Source: Sinonovacula constricta (lineage: Eukaryota; Mollusca; Bivalvia; Cardiida; Solecurtidae). Taken from it: 64,000 nt of DNA. The first letter of the stretch is position 1; each line of letters begins with the position of its first letter. The stretch lies in contig CM017570.1 in the NCBI GenBank assembly GCA_007844125.1, forward strand, positions 51,306,685-51,370,684, in the 5' to 3' direction. The notes below the pieces were generated by a model that saw only the letters and a list, made by a program, of their open reading frames with translations, was not told the DNA's origin and made no database searches. Position numbers and translations under genes: made by a program. Below, piece by piece: positions 24,857 through 39,800 of the stretch.

Positions 24857-27800
24857 CTAAATAAAATAATGAGAAAAAGAAAAACTAGGAAAAATTATAT
24901 CATAATGACAGTGTTGAGAATAAAAAGAAATTATGAAATGGTAAGTATACAAGATATTACAAAAACAGTTAATATAATATGAAATTATTGATTGGCAAGC
25001 TCAACAAGAACTTGGGAAAAGGTAAGTATAACAAAAAATATAAAATATGAAGCATATCACGAATGTGTAAAATGTATGAAATTATAAAAATGGTTAGGTA
25101 TATCAAGAAATGTTGAAAATGGTTAGTTTGCACAAAATTATGAACATGCTTAGTTTGTATGAAATATGAAAATGGTTATTTATGTCTAGATATTTTGAAA
25201 ATGGTTAGTTTGCACGAAACTATGAAAAGGTTTAATATCAAAACATATGAAAATGGATGGTGGTATCACATGAAATAAGGTATTTAAATAGAAGGTAGAT
25301 ACAAGAGATGGTAGTTGAGGTAAGAAAAGCCTCAAGAGATGATACAGGCCCCTGTAAGATCTTACTATTGTAAGCAAGCTGTACGTATTGTATGTCATCT
25401 GCTTCAAGGTAAAAAGGTTAATTGTTGGTGCAGTACAGATTGGGATCAGACAACTCCCAGTCAGAGGTAATATTTTAAACCTACCTGCTACATTTTCATA
25501 AACCATACAAATTCATGTTTGTTGCTAATAACAACATACTATGACAAATTAATAGATCTACATGTATACGACTAAATATTAAATTATTTAATAATTTCAA
25601 AAATATTTTAATAAGTACAAATTAATGGAATCAGAAACTAACATATACTCAATCATTAAAACCACTAAAGAAAAAGCAAACAACAACAAAAGAGAAGCAA
25701 GAACAACAGAAAAAACAACAAAAAACAAGCCAAGACAAAAACAGGATGATCTCTTCTATAATGCTTGATGGGTATTAGCAACATGTAAGCAGTGCAAGCC
25801 ATAAGCAAGAGGGGCTATCTTCACTGTACTTATATGCTGGGAACATAAAATATACACAATACTTCAGTCACAGTCATCTCTTTCTGTTAAAAGGGGGGGC
25901 ATTTATATGTCTGTTCCTACTGCATTGTTTATATCCTGGTGGGCTTGTATTTGGGATATTGTGTCAAATGTTATCATTTTATCCCAGTTTGTTCTATCCC
26001 AGTATAAAGGGGGCTTCAGGAAGCAACATTAAACCAGACAAGCAATGAGTTGAAGTACATCAGCATTATGATGGAAGCAAACAAATTAATACAACATAGA
26101 ATACTTTTATATTGACCTTATGTTAAACCCAGTTACAAGTAAGATAACGAATTAGTTTCCTCCAATTCTAAGCTAAAGAAGTGTTACTGGGTCAGTCTGG
26201 CTGTACATTTAGCCTTTCAAACTAAGGTGGTGGTGTCTTCACCTTTATCATACAGGACATTTACAAATAAGGTGGAATGTCACATAAGGAGCAGTTGGTA
26301 ACAAGAATAGGGTCTTTCATCCTAAACTGTTTAAGAGAATGTGCTGCCTGCAATGAGAAAGCATGTCAGGTACAACTGTCTAGAAAGCACATATATCTTC
26401 ACACAGAGTCACCTGTCTTATAACCTTTGGCAAGAGTAAGTGACCTTTAACGGCAGAATGAGCATTTATATGACTTTGGTAGGCTCCAAACTGAGATCTA
26501 ACTCAGTGCATTATTTATATGGAGATACTGCATGGTCACAGGACAGTATTGCTTGGTGCATGTACATGTAGCAGATACTCTACCTACTGCTTCTAGCAGT
26601 GTCTCTAGACATTATTTTTGGTGTCTAATGTACATGTAGCAGATACTCTACCTACTGCTTCTAGCAGTGTCTCTAGACATTATTATTTGGTGTCTAATGT
26701 ACATGTAGCAGATACTCTACCTACTGCTTCTAGCAGTGTCTCTAGACATTATTTTTGGTGTCTAATGTACATGTAGCAGATACTCTACCTACTGCTTCTA
26801 GCAGGGTCTCTAGACATTATTTTTGGTGTCTAATGTACATGGAGCAGATAGTCTACCTACTGCTTCTAGCAGGGTCTCTAGACATTTTTTTTGGTGTCTA
26901 ATGTACATGTAGCAGATACTCTACCTACTGCTTCTAGCAGGGTCTCTAGACATTATTTTTGGTGTCTAATGTACATGTAGCAGATATTCTACCTACTGCT
27001 TCTAGCAGGGTCTCTAGACATTATTTTTGGTGTCTAATGTACATGGAGCAGAAAGTCTACGTACTGTTCTAGCAGGGTTCCTTTACATAATTATTTGGTG
27101 TCCAATGTACATGTAGCAGATAGTCTACCTACTGCTTCTAGCAGGGTCACATGCCATTATTATTTGGTGTCTAATGTACATGGAGCAGATAGTCTACCTA
27201 CTGTTCTAGCAGGGTCCCTTTACATAATTATTTGGTGTCCAATGTACATGCAGCAGATAGTCTACCTACTGCTTCTAGCAGGGTCACATGCCATTATTAT
27301 TTGGTGTCTTATGTACATGGAGCAGATAGTCTACCTACTGTTCTAGCAGGGTCCCTTTACATAATTATTTGGTGTCTAATGTACATGTAGCAGATAGTCT
27401 ACCTACTGCTTCTAGCAGGGTCACATGCCATTATTATTTGGTGTCTTATGTACATAGAGCAGAAAGTCTACGTACTGTTCTAGCAGGGTCCCTTTACATA
27501 ATTATTTGGTGTCCAATGTACATGTAGCAGATAGTCTACCTACTGCTTCTAGCAGGGTCACATGCCATTATTATTTGGTGTCTAATGTACATGGAGCAGA
27601 TAGTCTACCTACTGTTCTAGCAGGGTCCCTTTACATAATTATTTGGTGTCTAATGTACATGTAGCGGATAGTCTACCTACTGCTTCTAGCAGGGTCACAT
27701 GCCATTATTATTTGGTGTCTAATGTACATGGAGCAGATAGTCTACCTACTGTTCTAGCAGGGTCCCTTTACATAATTATTTGGTATCTAATGTACATGTA

Positions 27801-30800
27801 GCAGATAGTCTACCTACTGTTCTAGCAGGGTCCATTTACATAATTATTTGGTGTCTAATGTACATGGAGCAGATAGTCTACCTACTGTTCTAGCAGTGTC
27901 CCTTTACATAATTATTTGGTGTCCAATGTACATGTAGCAGATAGTCTACCTACTGTTCTAGCAGGGTCCCTTTACATAATTATTTGGTGTCCAATGTACA
28001 TGTAGCGGATAGTCTACCTACTGCTTCTAGCAGGGTCACATGCCATTATTATTTGGTGTCTAATGTACATGGAGCAGATAGTCTACCTACTGTTCTAGCA
28101 GGGTCCCTTTACATAATTATTTGGTGTCTAATGTACATGTAGCAGATAGTCTACCTACTGTTCTAGCAGGGTCCATTTACATAATTATTTGGTGTCTAAT
28201 GTACATGGAGCAGATAGTCTACCTACTGTTCTAGCAGGGTCCCTTTACATAATTATTTGGTGTCCAATGTACATGTAGCAGATAGTCTACCTACTGTTCT
28301 AGCAGGGTCCCTTTACATAATTATTTGGTGTCCAATGTACATGTAGCGGATAGTCTACCTACTGCTTCTAGCAGGGTCCCTTTACATAATTATTTGGTGT
28401 CCAATGTACATGGAGCAGATGGTCTACCTACTGTTATAGCAGGGTAACATGCCATTATTATTTGGTGTCTTATGTACATGTAGCAGATTGTCTACCTACT
28501 GTTCTAGCAGGGTCCCTTTACATAATTATTTGGTGCCCAATGTACATGTAGCATATAGTCTATCTACTGCTTCTAGCAGGGTCACATGCCATTATTATTT
28601 GGTGTCTTATGTACACTGAGCCAATACTCTACCTACTGCTTCTACCTGGGTCACTTGAAATTATTATTTGGTGTCTAATGTACACTGAGCCAATACCCTA
28701 CCTACTGCTTCTACCTGGGTCACTAGACATTGTTATTTGGTGTCTAATGTACACCGAGCCAATACCCTACCTACTGCTTCTACCTGGGTCACTTGAAATT
28801 ATTATTTGGTGTCTAATGTACACCGAGCCAATACCCTACCTACTGCTTCTACCTGGGTCACTTGAAATTATTATTTGGTGTCTAATGTACACTGAGCCAA
28901 TACCCTACCTACTGCTTCTAACAGGGTCACTTGAAATTATTATTTGGTGTCTTATGTATACTGAGCCAATACTCTATTTACTGCTTCTACCTGGGTCACT
29001 AGACATTATTATTTGGTGTCTAATGTACACCGAGCCAATACCCTACCTACTGCTTCTACCTGGGTCACTAGACATTATTATTTGGTGTCTAATGTACACC
29101 GAGCCAATACCCTACCTACTGCTTCTACCTGGGTCCCTTTACATAATTATTTGGTGTCTAATGTACACTGAGCCAATACCCTACCTACTGCTTCTACCTG
29201 GGTCACTAGACATTATTATTTGGTGTCTAATGTACACCGAGCCAATACCCTACCTACTGCTTCTAGCAGGGTCCCTTTACATTATTATTTGGTGTCTAAT
29301 GTACACCGAGCCAATACCCTACCTACTGCTTCTACCTGGGTCACTTGAAATTATTATTTGGTGTCTAATGTACACTGACCCAATACCCTACCTACTGCTT
29401 CTACCTGGGTCACTTGAAATTATTATTTGGTGTCTAATGTACACTGAGCCAATACCCTACCTACTGCTTCTACCTGGGTCACTTGAAATTATTATTTGGT
29501 GTCTAATGTACACTGAGCCAATACCCTACCTACTGCTTCTACCTGGGTCACTTGAAATTATTATTTGGTGTCTAATGTACACTGAGCCAATACTCTATCT
29601 ACTGCTTCTAACAGGGTCCCTTTACATTATTTTTTGGTGTCTAATGGACACCGAGCCAATACCCTACCTACTGCTTCTACCTGGGTCACTTGAAATTATT
29701 ATTTGGTGTCTAATGTACACTGAGCCAATACTCTATCTACTGCTTCTACCTGGGTCACTTGAAATTATTATTTGGTGTCTAATGTACACTGAGCCAATAC
29801 CCTACCTACTGCTTCTACCTGGGTCACTTGAAATTACTATTTGGTGTCTAATGTACACTGAGCCAATACCCTACCTACTGCTTCTACCTGGGTCACTTGA
29901 AATTATTATTTGGTGTCTAATGCACACTGAGCCAATACCCTACCTACTGCTTCTACCTGGGTCACTTGAAATTATTATTTGGTGTCTAATGTACACTGAG
30001 CCAATACTCTATCTACTGCTTCTAACAGGGTCCCTTTACATTATTATTTGGTGTCTAATGTACACCAAGCCAATACCCTACCTACTGCTTCTACCTGGGT
30101 CACTTGAAATTATTATTTGGTGTCTAATGTACACTGAGCCAATACCCTACCTACTGCTTCTACCTGGGTCACTTGAAATTATTATTTGGTGTCTTATGTA
30201 TACTGAGCCAATACCCTATTTACTGCTTCTACCTGGGTCACTAGACATTATTATTTGGTGTCTAATGTACACCGAGCCAATACCCTACCTACTGCTTCTA
30301 CCTGGGTCACTAGACATTATTATTTGGTGTCTAATGTACACCGAGCCAATACCCTACCTACTGCTTCTACCTGGGTCACTAGACATTATTATTTGGTGTT
30401 TAATGTACACCAAGCCAATACCCTACCTACTGCTTCTACCTGGGTCACTAGACATTATTATTTGGTGTCTAATGTACACCGAGCCAATACCCTACCTACT
30501 GCTTCTACCTGGGTCACTAGACATTATTATTTGGTGTCTAATGTACACCGAGCCAATACCCTACCTACTGCTTCTACCTGGGTCACTAGACATTATTATT
30601 TGGTGTTTAATGTACACCAAGCCAATACCCTACCTACTGCTTCTAGCTGGGTCCCTTTACATTATTATTTGGTGTCTAATGTACACTGAGCCAATACCCT
30701 ACCTACTGCTTCTACCTGGGTCACTAGACATTATTATTTGGTGTCTAATGTACACCGAGCCAATACCCTACCTACTGCTTCTAGCAGGGTCCCTTTACAT

Positions 30801-33800
30801 TATTATTTGGTGTCTAATGTACACTGAGCCAATACCCTACCTACTGCTTCTACCTGGGTCACTAAACATTATTATTTGGTGTCTAATGTACACTGAGCCA
30901 ATACCCTACCTACTGCTTCTACCTGGGTCACTAGACATTATTATTTGGTGTCTAATGTACACTGAGCAAATACCCTACCTACTGCTTCTACCTGGGTCAC
31001 TAGACATTATTATTTGGTGTCTAATGTACCCCGAGCCAATACCCTACCTACTGCTTCTACCTGGGTCACTAGACATTATTATTTGGTGTCTAATGTACCC
31101 CGAGCCAATACTCTACCTACTGCTTCTACCTGCTTCTACCTGGGTCACTAGACATTATTATTTGGTGTCTAATGTACACCGAGCCAATACTCTACCTACT
31201 GCTTCTAGCAGGGTCACTAGACATTATTATTTGGTGTCTAATGTACACCGAGCCAATAACCTACCTCCTGCTTCTAGCAGGGTCACTTGAAATTATTATT
31301 TGGTGTCTAATGTACACCGAGCCAATACCCTACCTACTGCTTCTACCTGGGTCACTAGACATTATTATTTGGTGTCTAATGTACACTGAGCCAATACCCT
31401 ACCTACTGCTTCTACCTGGGTCACTAGACATTATTATTTGGTGTCTAATGTACACCGAGCCAATACCCTACCTACTGCTTCTACCTGGGTCACTTGAAAT
31501 TATTATTTGGTGTCTAATGTACACCGAGCCAATACTATACTAACTGCTTCTACCTGGGTCACTTGAAATTATTATTTGGTGTCTAATGTACACCGAGCCA
31601 ATACTATACTAACTGCTCTAGTAGGGTCACTTGACCCTATTGTTTAATGTTCAGGACCAAACAGAAGTTTAGCTGAATCATGGATTTAGAAAAGCTAAAG
31701 TGTTCTTCACACCGCAAACAGTGCCTCTTTGGGCCAGTCATTTAGTTCCAGCAAGATAGGGCTAAGAGGAGAAATAATGTTTGCCTTAAAGCAGTCTGGT
31801 CACAGTTTAGAATGTCAATGATGCCTAAAACCACACAAAACACGTTTCATTGTTTTCTTACATTAATGCATCACTACCCAGCCAATCAGTGTACTGTTTA
31901 TGAGTGATGTGTACACATGACAGTACAGGAATCACCTTAATCTTAGTTTGGAGCTGTACACAATTTCTGAACTTTGTATGGCTAAAAATATCTCAAAACC
32001 ATTGCAAATATTTTGATTATTCCTACCTCTAAACACTGTTTTTTTTTCTCCAAATAATCAAGTTATAAGATTGAAGTTATAAGACTTTAATTGAGGTTTA
32101 ACAAATTTTGCATGTTAGTGCGAGTTTAAAAAAATGCAAATTTAACAAGCATTTTCCAAGTCACTTTAAGTCAAAGTAAGAACTCTCAGCTGACCTGCAA
32201 TGTGTTGATGATTCTTGTCATTTCTCTTTGCAAAAAATGGCTGAACTTCGCTGTTTTAACTGTTATTGGTGTGTTGTAACCTGTTTATTTACACAAATGT
32301 TTCAGGTTAAACTACAAGGTTAGAACTTATACACCCAAGAAATAAATACACTATGATCAGAAGGCTTCGATAACAGTCTGTAAACAAACATAACAGAGAA
32401 ACAAACAAAGTAAGTGGACTCAGGGTTGCTCAGTGACGTTTGTCAGGAACACATTTCTCTAAAAGAACACAAAATTACTCCTGTTTTGTTTAGCAACTGG
32501 CTATCTAGGAACATACATGTAGTTATGATCCTATTGCTAAACACTTGGAGCCTTATCAGATAGCTTGAAGCTCTTTGAGCTTTCTAGTATATATATGCCA
32601 GTGTTTGTGGCAGAAAGATTATATTTAGATGCTGATATCCATGGAAATGTTCATGATATTGGTGGTTACTCTAAACATGACTACAGTAGTTGTCAAACAG
32701 TAAGGTTAATTATTAATTAAACAATTGTGTATTTTAAAAAAAAACATTCATGAATAATTAGTCTCTGGTATGTCTAAAGGACAACAAAAGTAAACAATTT
32801 TAACACTGTACCAGGTGCATCAAAATGGCCATTTAAAACTAAATTCTGACTAGAGATGAGGGTCAGTAGACACCCCCCTGACCACCAAATCAAATAGGCA
32901 AGAGAAAAACCATCTACAGATAACATATATCTACCATACTCAATCACTTAGGGGCATACTCTTCTCCAATCCAATGATACTTCACGTGCTATCAAAATAA
33001 ACATAAGAATAAGAAGGTAAATAAAAAAGAAATAATGAGACAAATAAGCAAAACAATGGTTGCTGAAAACTCTGCTTATCCCGACCACTTCAGGGCCAGA
33101 TTACATAACACAACTCTTTTTCAACCCTTCCTATCTGCATAGGTACAATATTTCTTTTGTCTCCTGATTTGCTGTGTTGTGTATACTATACATGAACATA
33201 TGTGACACATACCAGTCCTTTATTGGTTTCTAGTACTGTTATGGAACCCTTCATCTCTCTCTTTCTCTCTCTCTCTCTCATCTCAGTGTTTCTTATGGCT
33301 CTCCTTATCTTTTCTGTCTCTATCAGCCTCCATCTCATTTTTTTCTCTCCCTCTCCTTCTATATGTTAGAAATACAGAAACTGGTCTTAACCCCCTGCCA
33401 CCCCTACAGGGAGGCTAGTCCATGTAGTGTTGTAGTCTGGTCATACAGAAACGTCCACCCCTACAGGGAGGCTAGTCCATGTAGTGTTGTAAACTGGCCA
33501 TACAGAAACTTCCACCCCTACAGGGAGGGTAGCCCATGTAGTGTTGTAAACTGGCCATACAGAAACTTCCACCCCTACAGGAAGAGTAGCCCATGTAGTG
33601 TTGTAGTCTGGTCATACAGAAACTTCCACCCCTACAGGAAGAGTAGCCCATGTAGTGTTGTAGTCTGGTCATACAGAAACTTTCACCCCTACAGGGAGAG
33701 TAGCCCATGTAGTGTTGTAGTCTGGTCATACAGAAACTTCCACCCCTACAGGAAGAGTAGCCCATGTAGTGTTGTAGTCTGGTCATACAGAAACGTCCAC

Positions 33801-36800
33801 CCCTATAGGGAGGGTAGCCCATGTAGTGTTGTAGTCTGGTCATACAGAAACTTTCACCCCTACAGGGAGGGTAGCCCATGTAGTGTTGTAGTCTGGTCAT
33901 ACAGAAACGTCCACCTCTACAGGGAAGGTAGCCCATGTAGTGTTGTAGTCTGGTCATACAGAAACTTTCACCCCTACAGGGAAGGTAGTCCATGTAGTGT
34001 TGTAGTCTGGTCATACAGAAACTTTCACCCCTACAGGGAGGGTAGCCCATGTAGTGTTGTAGTCTGGTCATACAGAAACTTCCACCCCTACAGGAAGAGT
34101 AGCCCATGTAGTGTTGTAGTCTGGTCATACAGAAACTTCCACCCCTACAGGAAGAGTAGCCCATGTAGTGTTGTAGTCTGGTCATACAGAAACTTTCACC
34201 CCTACAGGGAGGGTAGCCCATGTAGTGTTGTAGTCTGGTCATACAGAAACTTTCACCCCTACAGGGAGAGTAGCCCATGTAGTGTTGTAGTCTGGTCATA
34301 CAGAAACTTCCACCCCTACAGGAAGAGTAGCCCATGTAGTGTTGTAGTCTGGTCATACAGAAACTTTCACCCCTACAGGGAGGGTAGCCCATGTAGTGTT
34401 GTAGTCTGGTCATACAGAAACTTTCACCCCTACAGGAAGAGTAGCCCATGTAGTGTTGTAGTCTGGTCATACAGAAACTTTCACCCCTACAGGGAGGGTA
34501 GTCCATGTAGTGTTGTAGTCTGGTCATACAGAAACGTCCACCCCTACAGGGAAGGTAGCCCATGTAGTGTTGTAGTCTGGTCATACAGAAACTTTCACCC
34601 CTACAGGGAGGGTAGTCCATGTAGTGTTGTAGTCTGGTCATACAGAAACTTGGCTTAACCCCCTTCCACCCCTATAGGGAGGGTAGCCCATGTAGTGTTG
34701 TAGTCTGGCCATACAGAAACTGGTCTTAACCCCCTTCCACCCCTATAGGGAGGGTAGTCCATGTAGTGTTGTAGTCTGGTCATACAGAAACTTGGCTTAA
34801 CCCCCTTCCACCCCTATAGGGAGGGTAGCCCATGTAGTGTTGTAGTCTGGCCATACAGAAACTGGTCTTAACCCCCTTCCACCCCTATAGGGAGGGTAGC
34901 CCATGTAGTGTTGTAGTCTGGTCATACAGAAACTTGGCTTAACCCCCTTCCACCCCTATAGGGAGGGTAGTCCATGTAGTGTTGTAGTCTGGTCATACAG
35001 AAACTTGGCTTAACCCCCTTCCACCCCTATAGGGAGGGTAGCCCATGTAGTGTTGTAGTCTGGTCATACAGAAACTTTCACCCCTACAGGGAGGGTAGTC
35101 CATGTAGTGTTGTAGTCTGGTCATACAGAAACTTGGCTTAACCCCCTTCCACCCCTATAGGGAGGGTAGCCCATGTAGTGTTGTAGTCTGGTCATACAGA
35201 AATTTTTACCCCTACAGGGAGGGTAGTCCATGTAGTGTTGTAGTCTGGTCATACAGAAACTTGGCTTAACCCCCTTCCACCCCTACAGGGAGGGTAGCCC
35301 ATGTAGTGTTGTAGTCTGGTCATACAGAAACTTCCATCCCTACAGGAAGAGTAGCCCATGTAGTGTTGTAGTCTGGCCATACAGAAACGTCCACCCCTAT
35401 AGGGAGGGTAGCCCATGTAGTGTTGTAGTCTGGTCATACAGAAACGTCCACCCCTATAGGGAGGGTAGCCCATGTAGTGTTGTAGTCTGGTCATACAGAA
35501 ACGTCCACCCCTATAGGGAGGGTAGCCCATGTAGTGTTGTAGTCTGGTCATACAGAAACGTCCACCCCTACAGGGAGGGTAGCCCATGTAGTGTTGTAGT
35601 CTGGTCATACAGAAACGTCCACCCCTATAGGGAGGGTAGCCCATGTAGTGTTGTAGTCTGGTCATACAGAAACTTCCATCCCTACAGGAAGAGTAGCCCA
35701 TGTAGTGTTGTAGTCTGGCCATACAGAAACGTCCACCCCTATAGGGAGGGTAGCCCATGTAGTGTTGTAGTCTGGTCATACAGAAACGTCCACCCCTATA
35801 GGGAGAGTAGCCCATGTAGTGTTGTAGTCTGGTCATACAGAAACTTGGCTTAACCCACTTCCACCCCTATAGGGAGGGTAGTCCATGTAGTGTTGTAGTC
35901 TGGTCATACAGAAACTTGGCTTAACCCACTTCCACCCCTATAGGGAGGGTAGTCCATGTAGTGTTGTAGTCTGGTCATACAGAAACTTGGCTTAACCCCC
36001 TTCCACCCCTACAGGGAGGGTAGTCAATGTAGTGTTGTAGTCTGGTCATACAGAAACTTGGCTTAACCGCCTTCCACCCCTACAGGGAGGGAAGCCCATG
36101 TAGTGTTGTAGTCTGGTCATACAGAAACGTCCACCCCTATAGGGAGGGTAGTCAATGTAGTGTTGTAGTCTGGCCTTAAAGAAACTGGTCTTAACCCCCT
36201 TCCACCCCTATAGGGAGGGTAGTCCATCTAGTGTTGTAGTCTGGCCATACAGAAACTTGTCTTAACCCACTTCTACCCCTATAGGGAGGGTAGTCCATGT
36301 AGTGTTGTAGTCTGGTCATACAGAAACTGGTCTTAACCCCCTTCCACCCCTACAGGGAGAGAAGTCCATGTAGTGTTGTAGTCTGGCCATACAGAAACTG
36401 GTCTTAACCCCTTTCCACCCCTACAGGGAGAGTAGTCCATGTAGTGTTGTAGTCTGGCCATACAGAAACTTGTCTTAACCCACTTCCACCCCTACAGGGA
36501 GAGTAGTCCATGTAGTGTTGTAGTCTGGTCATACAGAAACTTGGCTTAACCCCCTTCCACCCCTACAGGGAGAGTAGTCCATGTAGTGTTGTAGTCTGGT
36601 CATACAGAAACTTGGCTTAACCCCCTTCCACCCCTACAGGGAGAGTTGCCCATGTAGTGTTGTAGTCTGGTCATACAGAAACTTGGCTTAACCCCCTTCC
36701 ACCACTACAGGGAGAGTAGTCCATGTAGTGTTGTAGTCTGGTCATACAGAAACTGGTCTTTACCCCCTTCCACCCCTACAGGAAGAGTAGTCCATGTAGT

Positions 36801-39800
36801 GTTGTAGTCTGGCCTTACAGAAACTTGTCTTAACCCACTTCCACCCCTATAGGGAGGGTAGCCCATGTAGTGTTGTAGTCTGGTCATACAGAAACTTTCA
36901 CCCCTACAGGGAGGGTAGTCCATGTAGTGTTGTAGTCTGGTCATACAGAAACTTGGCTTAACCCCCTTCCACCCCTATAGGGAGGGTAGCCCATGTAGTG
37001 TTGTAGTCTGGTCATACAGAAACTTTCACCCCTACAGGGAGGGTAGTCCATGTAGTGTTGTAGTCTGGTCATACAGAAACTTGGCTTAACCCCCTTCCAC
37101 CCCTACAGGGAGGGTAGCCCATGTAGTGTTGTAGTCTGGTCATACAGAAACTTCCATCCCTACAGGAAGAGTAGCCCATGTAGTGTTGTAGTCTGGCCAT
37201 ACAGAAATGTCCACCCCTATAGGGAGGGTAGCCCATGTAGTGTTGTAGTCTGGTCATACAGAAACGTCCACCCCTATAGGGAGGGTAGCCCATGTAGTGT
37301 TGTAGTCTGGTCATACAGAAACTTCCACCCCTACAGGGAGAGTAGCCCATGTAGTGTTGTAGTCTGGTCATACAGAAACGTCCACCCCTATAGGGAGGGT
37401 AGCCCATGTAGTGTTGTAGTCTGGTCATACAGAAACGTCCACCCCTACAGGGAGGGTAGCCCATGTAGTGTTGTAGTCTGGTCATACAGAAACGTCCACC
37501 CCTATAGGGAGGGTAGCCCATGTAGTGTTGTAGTCTGGTCATACAGAAACTTCCATCCCTACAGGAAGAGTAGCCCATGTAGTGTTGTAGTCTGGCCATA
37601 CAGAAACGTCCACCCCTATAGGGAGGGTAGCCCATGTAGTGTTGTAGTCTGGTCATACAGAAACGTCCACCCCTATAGGGAGAGTAGCCCATGTAGTGTT
37701 GTAGTCTGGTCATACAGAAACTTGGCTTAACCCACTTCCACCCCTATAGGGAGGGTAGTCCATGTAGTGTTGTAGTCTGGTCATACAGAAACTTGGCTTA
37801 ACCCACTTCCACCCCTATAGGGAGGGTAGTCCATGTAGTGTTGTAGTCTGGTCATACAGAAACTTGGCTTAACCCCCTTCCACCCCTACAGGGAGGGTAG
37901 TCAATGTAGTGTTGTAGTCTGGTCATACAGAAACTTGGCTTAACCGCCTTCCACCCCTACAGGGAGGGAAGCCCATGTAGTGTTGTAGTCTGGTCATACA
38001 GAAACGTCCACCCCTATAGGGAGGGTAGTCAATGTAGTGTTGTAGTCTGGCCTTAAAGAAACTGGTCTTAACCCCCTTCCACCCCTATAGGGAGGGTAGT
38101 CCATCTAGTGTTGTAGTCTGGCCATACAGAAACTTGTCTTAACCCACTTCCACCCCTATAGGGAGGGTAGTCCATGTAGTGTTGTAGTCTGGTCATACAG
38201 AAACTGGTCTTAACCCCCTTCCACCCCTACAGGGAGAGAAGTCCATGTAGTGTTGTAGTCTGGCCATACAGAAACTGGTCTTAACCCCTTTCCACCCCTA
38301 CAGGGAGAGTAGTCCATGTAGTGTTGTAGTCTGGCCATACAGAAACTTGTCTTAACCCACTTCCACCCCTACAGGGAGAGTAGTCCATGTAGTGTTGTAG
38401 TCTGGTCATACAGAAACTTGGCTTAACCCCCTTCCACCCCTACAGGGAGAGTAGTCCATGTAGTGTTGTAGTCTGGTCATACAGAAACTTGGCTTAACCC
38501 CCTTCCACCCCTACAGGGAGAGTTGCCCATGTAGTGTTGTAGTCTGGTCATACAGAAACTTGGCTTAACCCCCTTCCACCACTACAGGAAGAGTAGTCCA
38601 TGTAGTGTTGTAGTCTGGTCATACAGAAACTTGGCTTAACCCCCTTCCACCCCTACAGGGAGAGTAGTCCATGTAGTGTTGTAGTCTGGCCTTACAGAAA
38701 CTTGTCTTAACCCACTTCCACCCCTACAGGGAGAGTAGTCCATGTAGTGTTGTAGTCTGGCAATACAGAAACTGGTCTTACTTGAAGCTAATATTATTCT
38801 GCTTACAAAGAAATAGCATGCTATAAATGCACTATGAAGCATATTGTTACTACAAACATCAAAAATATCTGCGATAACTGGCTTTAATCTGTGTATCAAT
38901 ACCTGTGGCTATACATACACTGAATTTCAAGCTACAGTCAATTATTAATTATCATATACAGCACCTAGATCTTTGTTAGTTTTAAGCACTTGGTTTATGT
39001 AACTAGCCCCAGGTACTGAGTACATATGACAAGTCCTAGGCACTGAGTACATGTAGCTAGACCTAGGTACTGAATATATATGGCAAATCCTAGCCAGTGA
39101 TTACATGTAACTAGTCCTAGGCACAGAATACATATGGCAAGTCCGAGGCACTGAGTACATGTACATGTAGCTAGTCCAAGGTACTGTATTTCACTGAATA
39201 CAGATGACCAGTCCTAGGCATTGAGTACATGTAGCTAGTCCTAGGTACTGAGTACATATGACCAGTCCTAGGCACTGAGTACATGTAACTAGTCCTAGGC
39301 ACTGAATACATATGGCAAGTCCTAGGCACTGAGTACATGTACATGTAGCTAGTCCAAGGTACTGTATTTCACTGAATATAGATGACCAGTCCTAGGCATT
39401 GAGTACATGTAGCTAGTCCTAGGTACTGAGTACATATGACCAGTCCTAGGCACTGAGTACATGTAACTAGTCCTAGGCACAGAATACATATGGCAAGTCC
39501 TAGGCACTGAGTACATGTACATGTAGCTAGTCCAAGGTACTGTATTTCACTGAATACAGATGACCAGTCCTAGGCATTGAGTACATGTAGCTAGTCCTAG
39601 GTACTGAGTACATATGACCAGTCCTAGGCACTGAGTACATGTAACTAGTCCTAGGCACAGAATACATATGGCAAGTCCTAGGCACTGAGTACATGTACAT
39701 GTAGCTAGTCCAAGGTACTGTATTTCACTGAATACAGATGACCAGTCCTAGGCATTGAGTACATGTAGCTAGACCTAGGTACTGAATACATATGGCAAAT

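Noticed and set aside
28609..31290. 893-codon open frame encoding a 23-residue hydrophobic repeat
   Set aside because: It exists only because the 69-bp satellite unit is a multiple of 3 with no stop in that frame. It lies antisense in an intron and starts and ends with the array.
33363..34658. 431-codon plus-strand and 389-codon minus-strand frames
   Set aside because: Both are open at once because 57 bp = 19 codons; simultaneous openness on both strands points to repeat structure, not coding.
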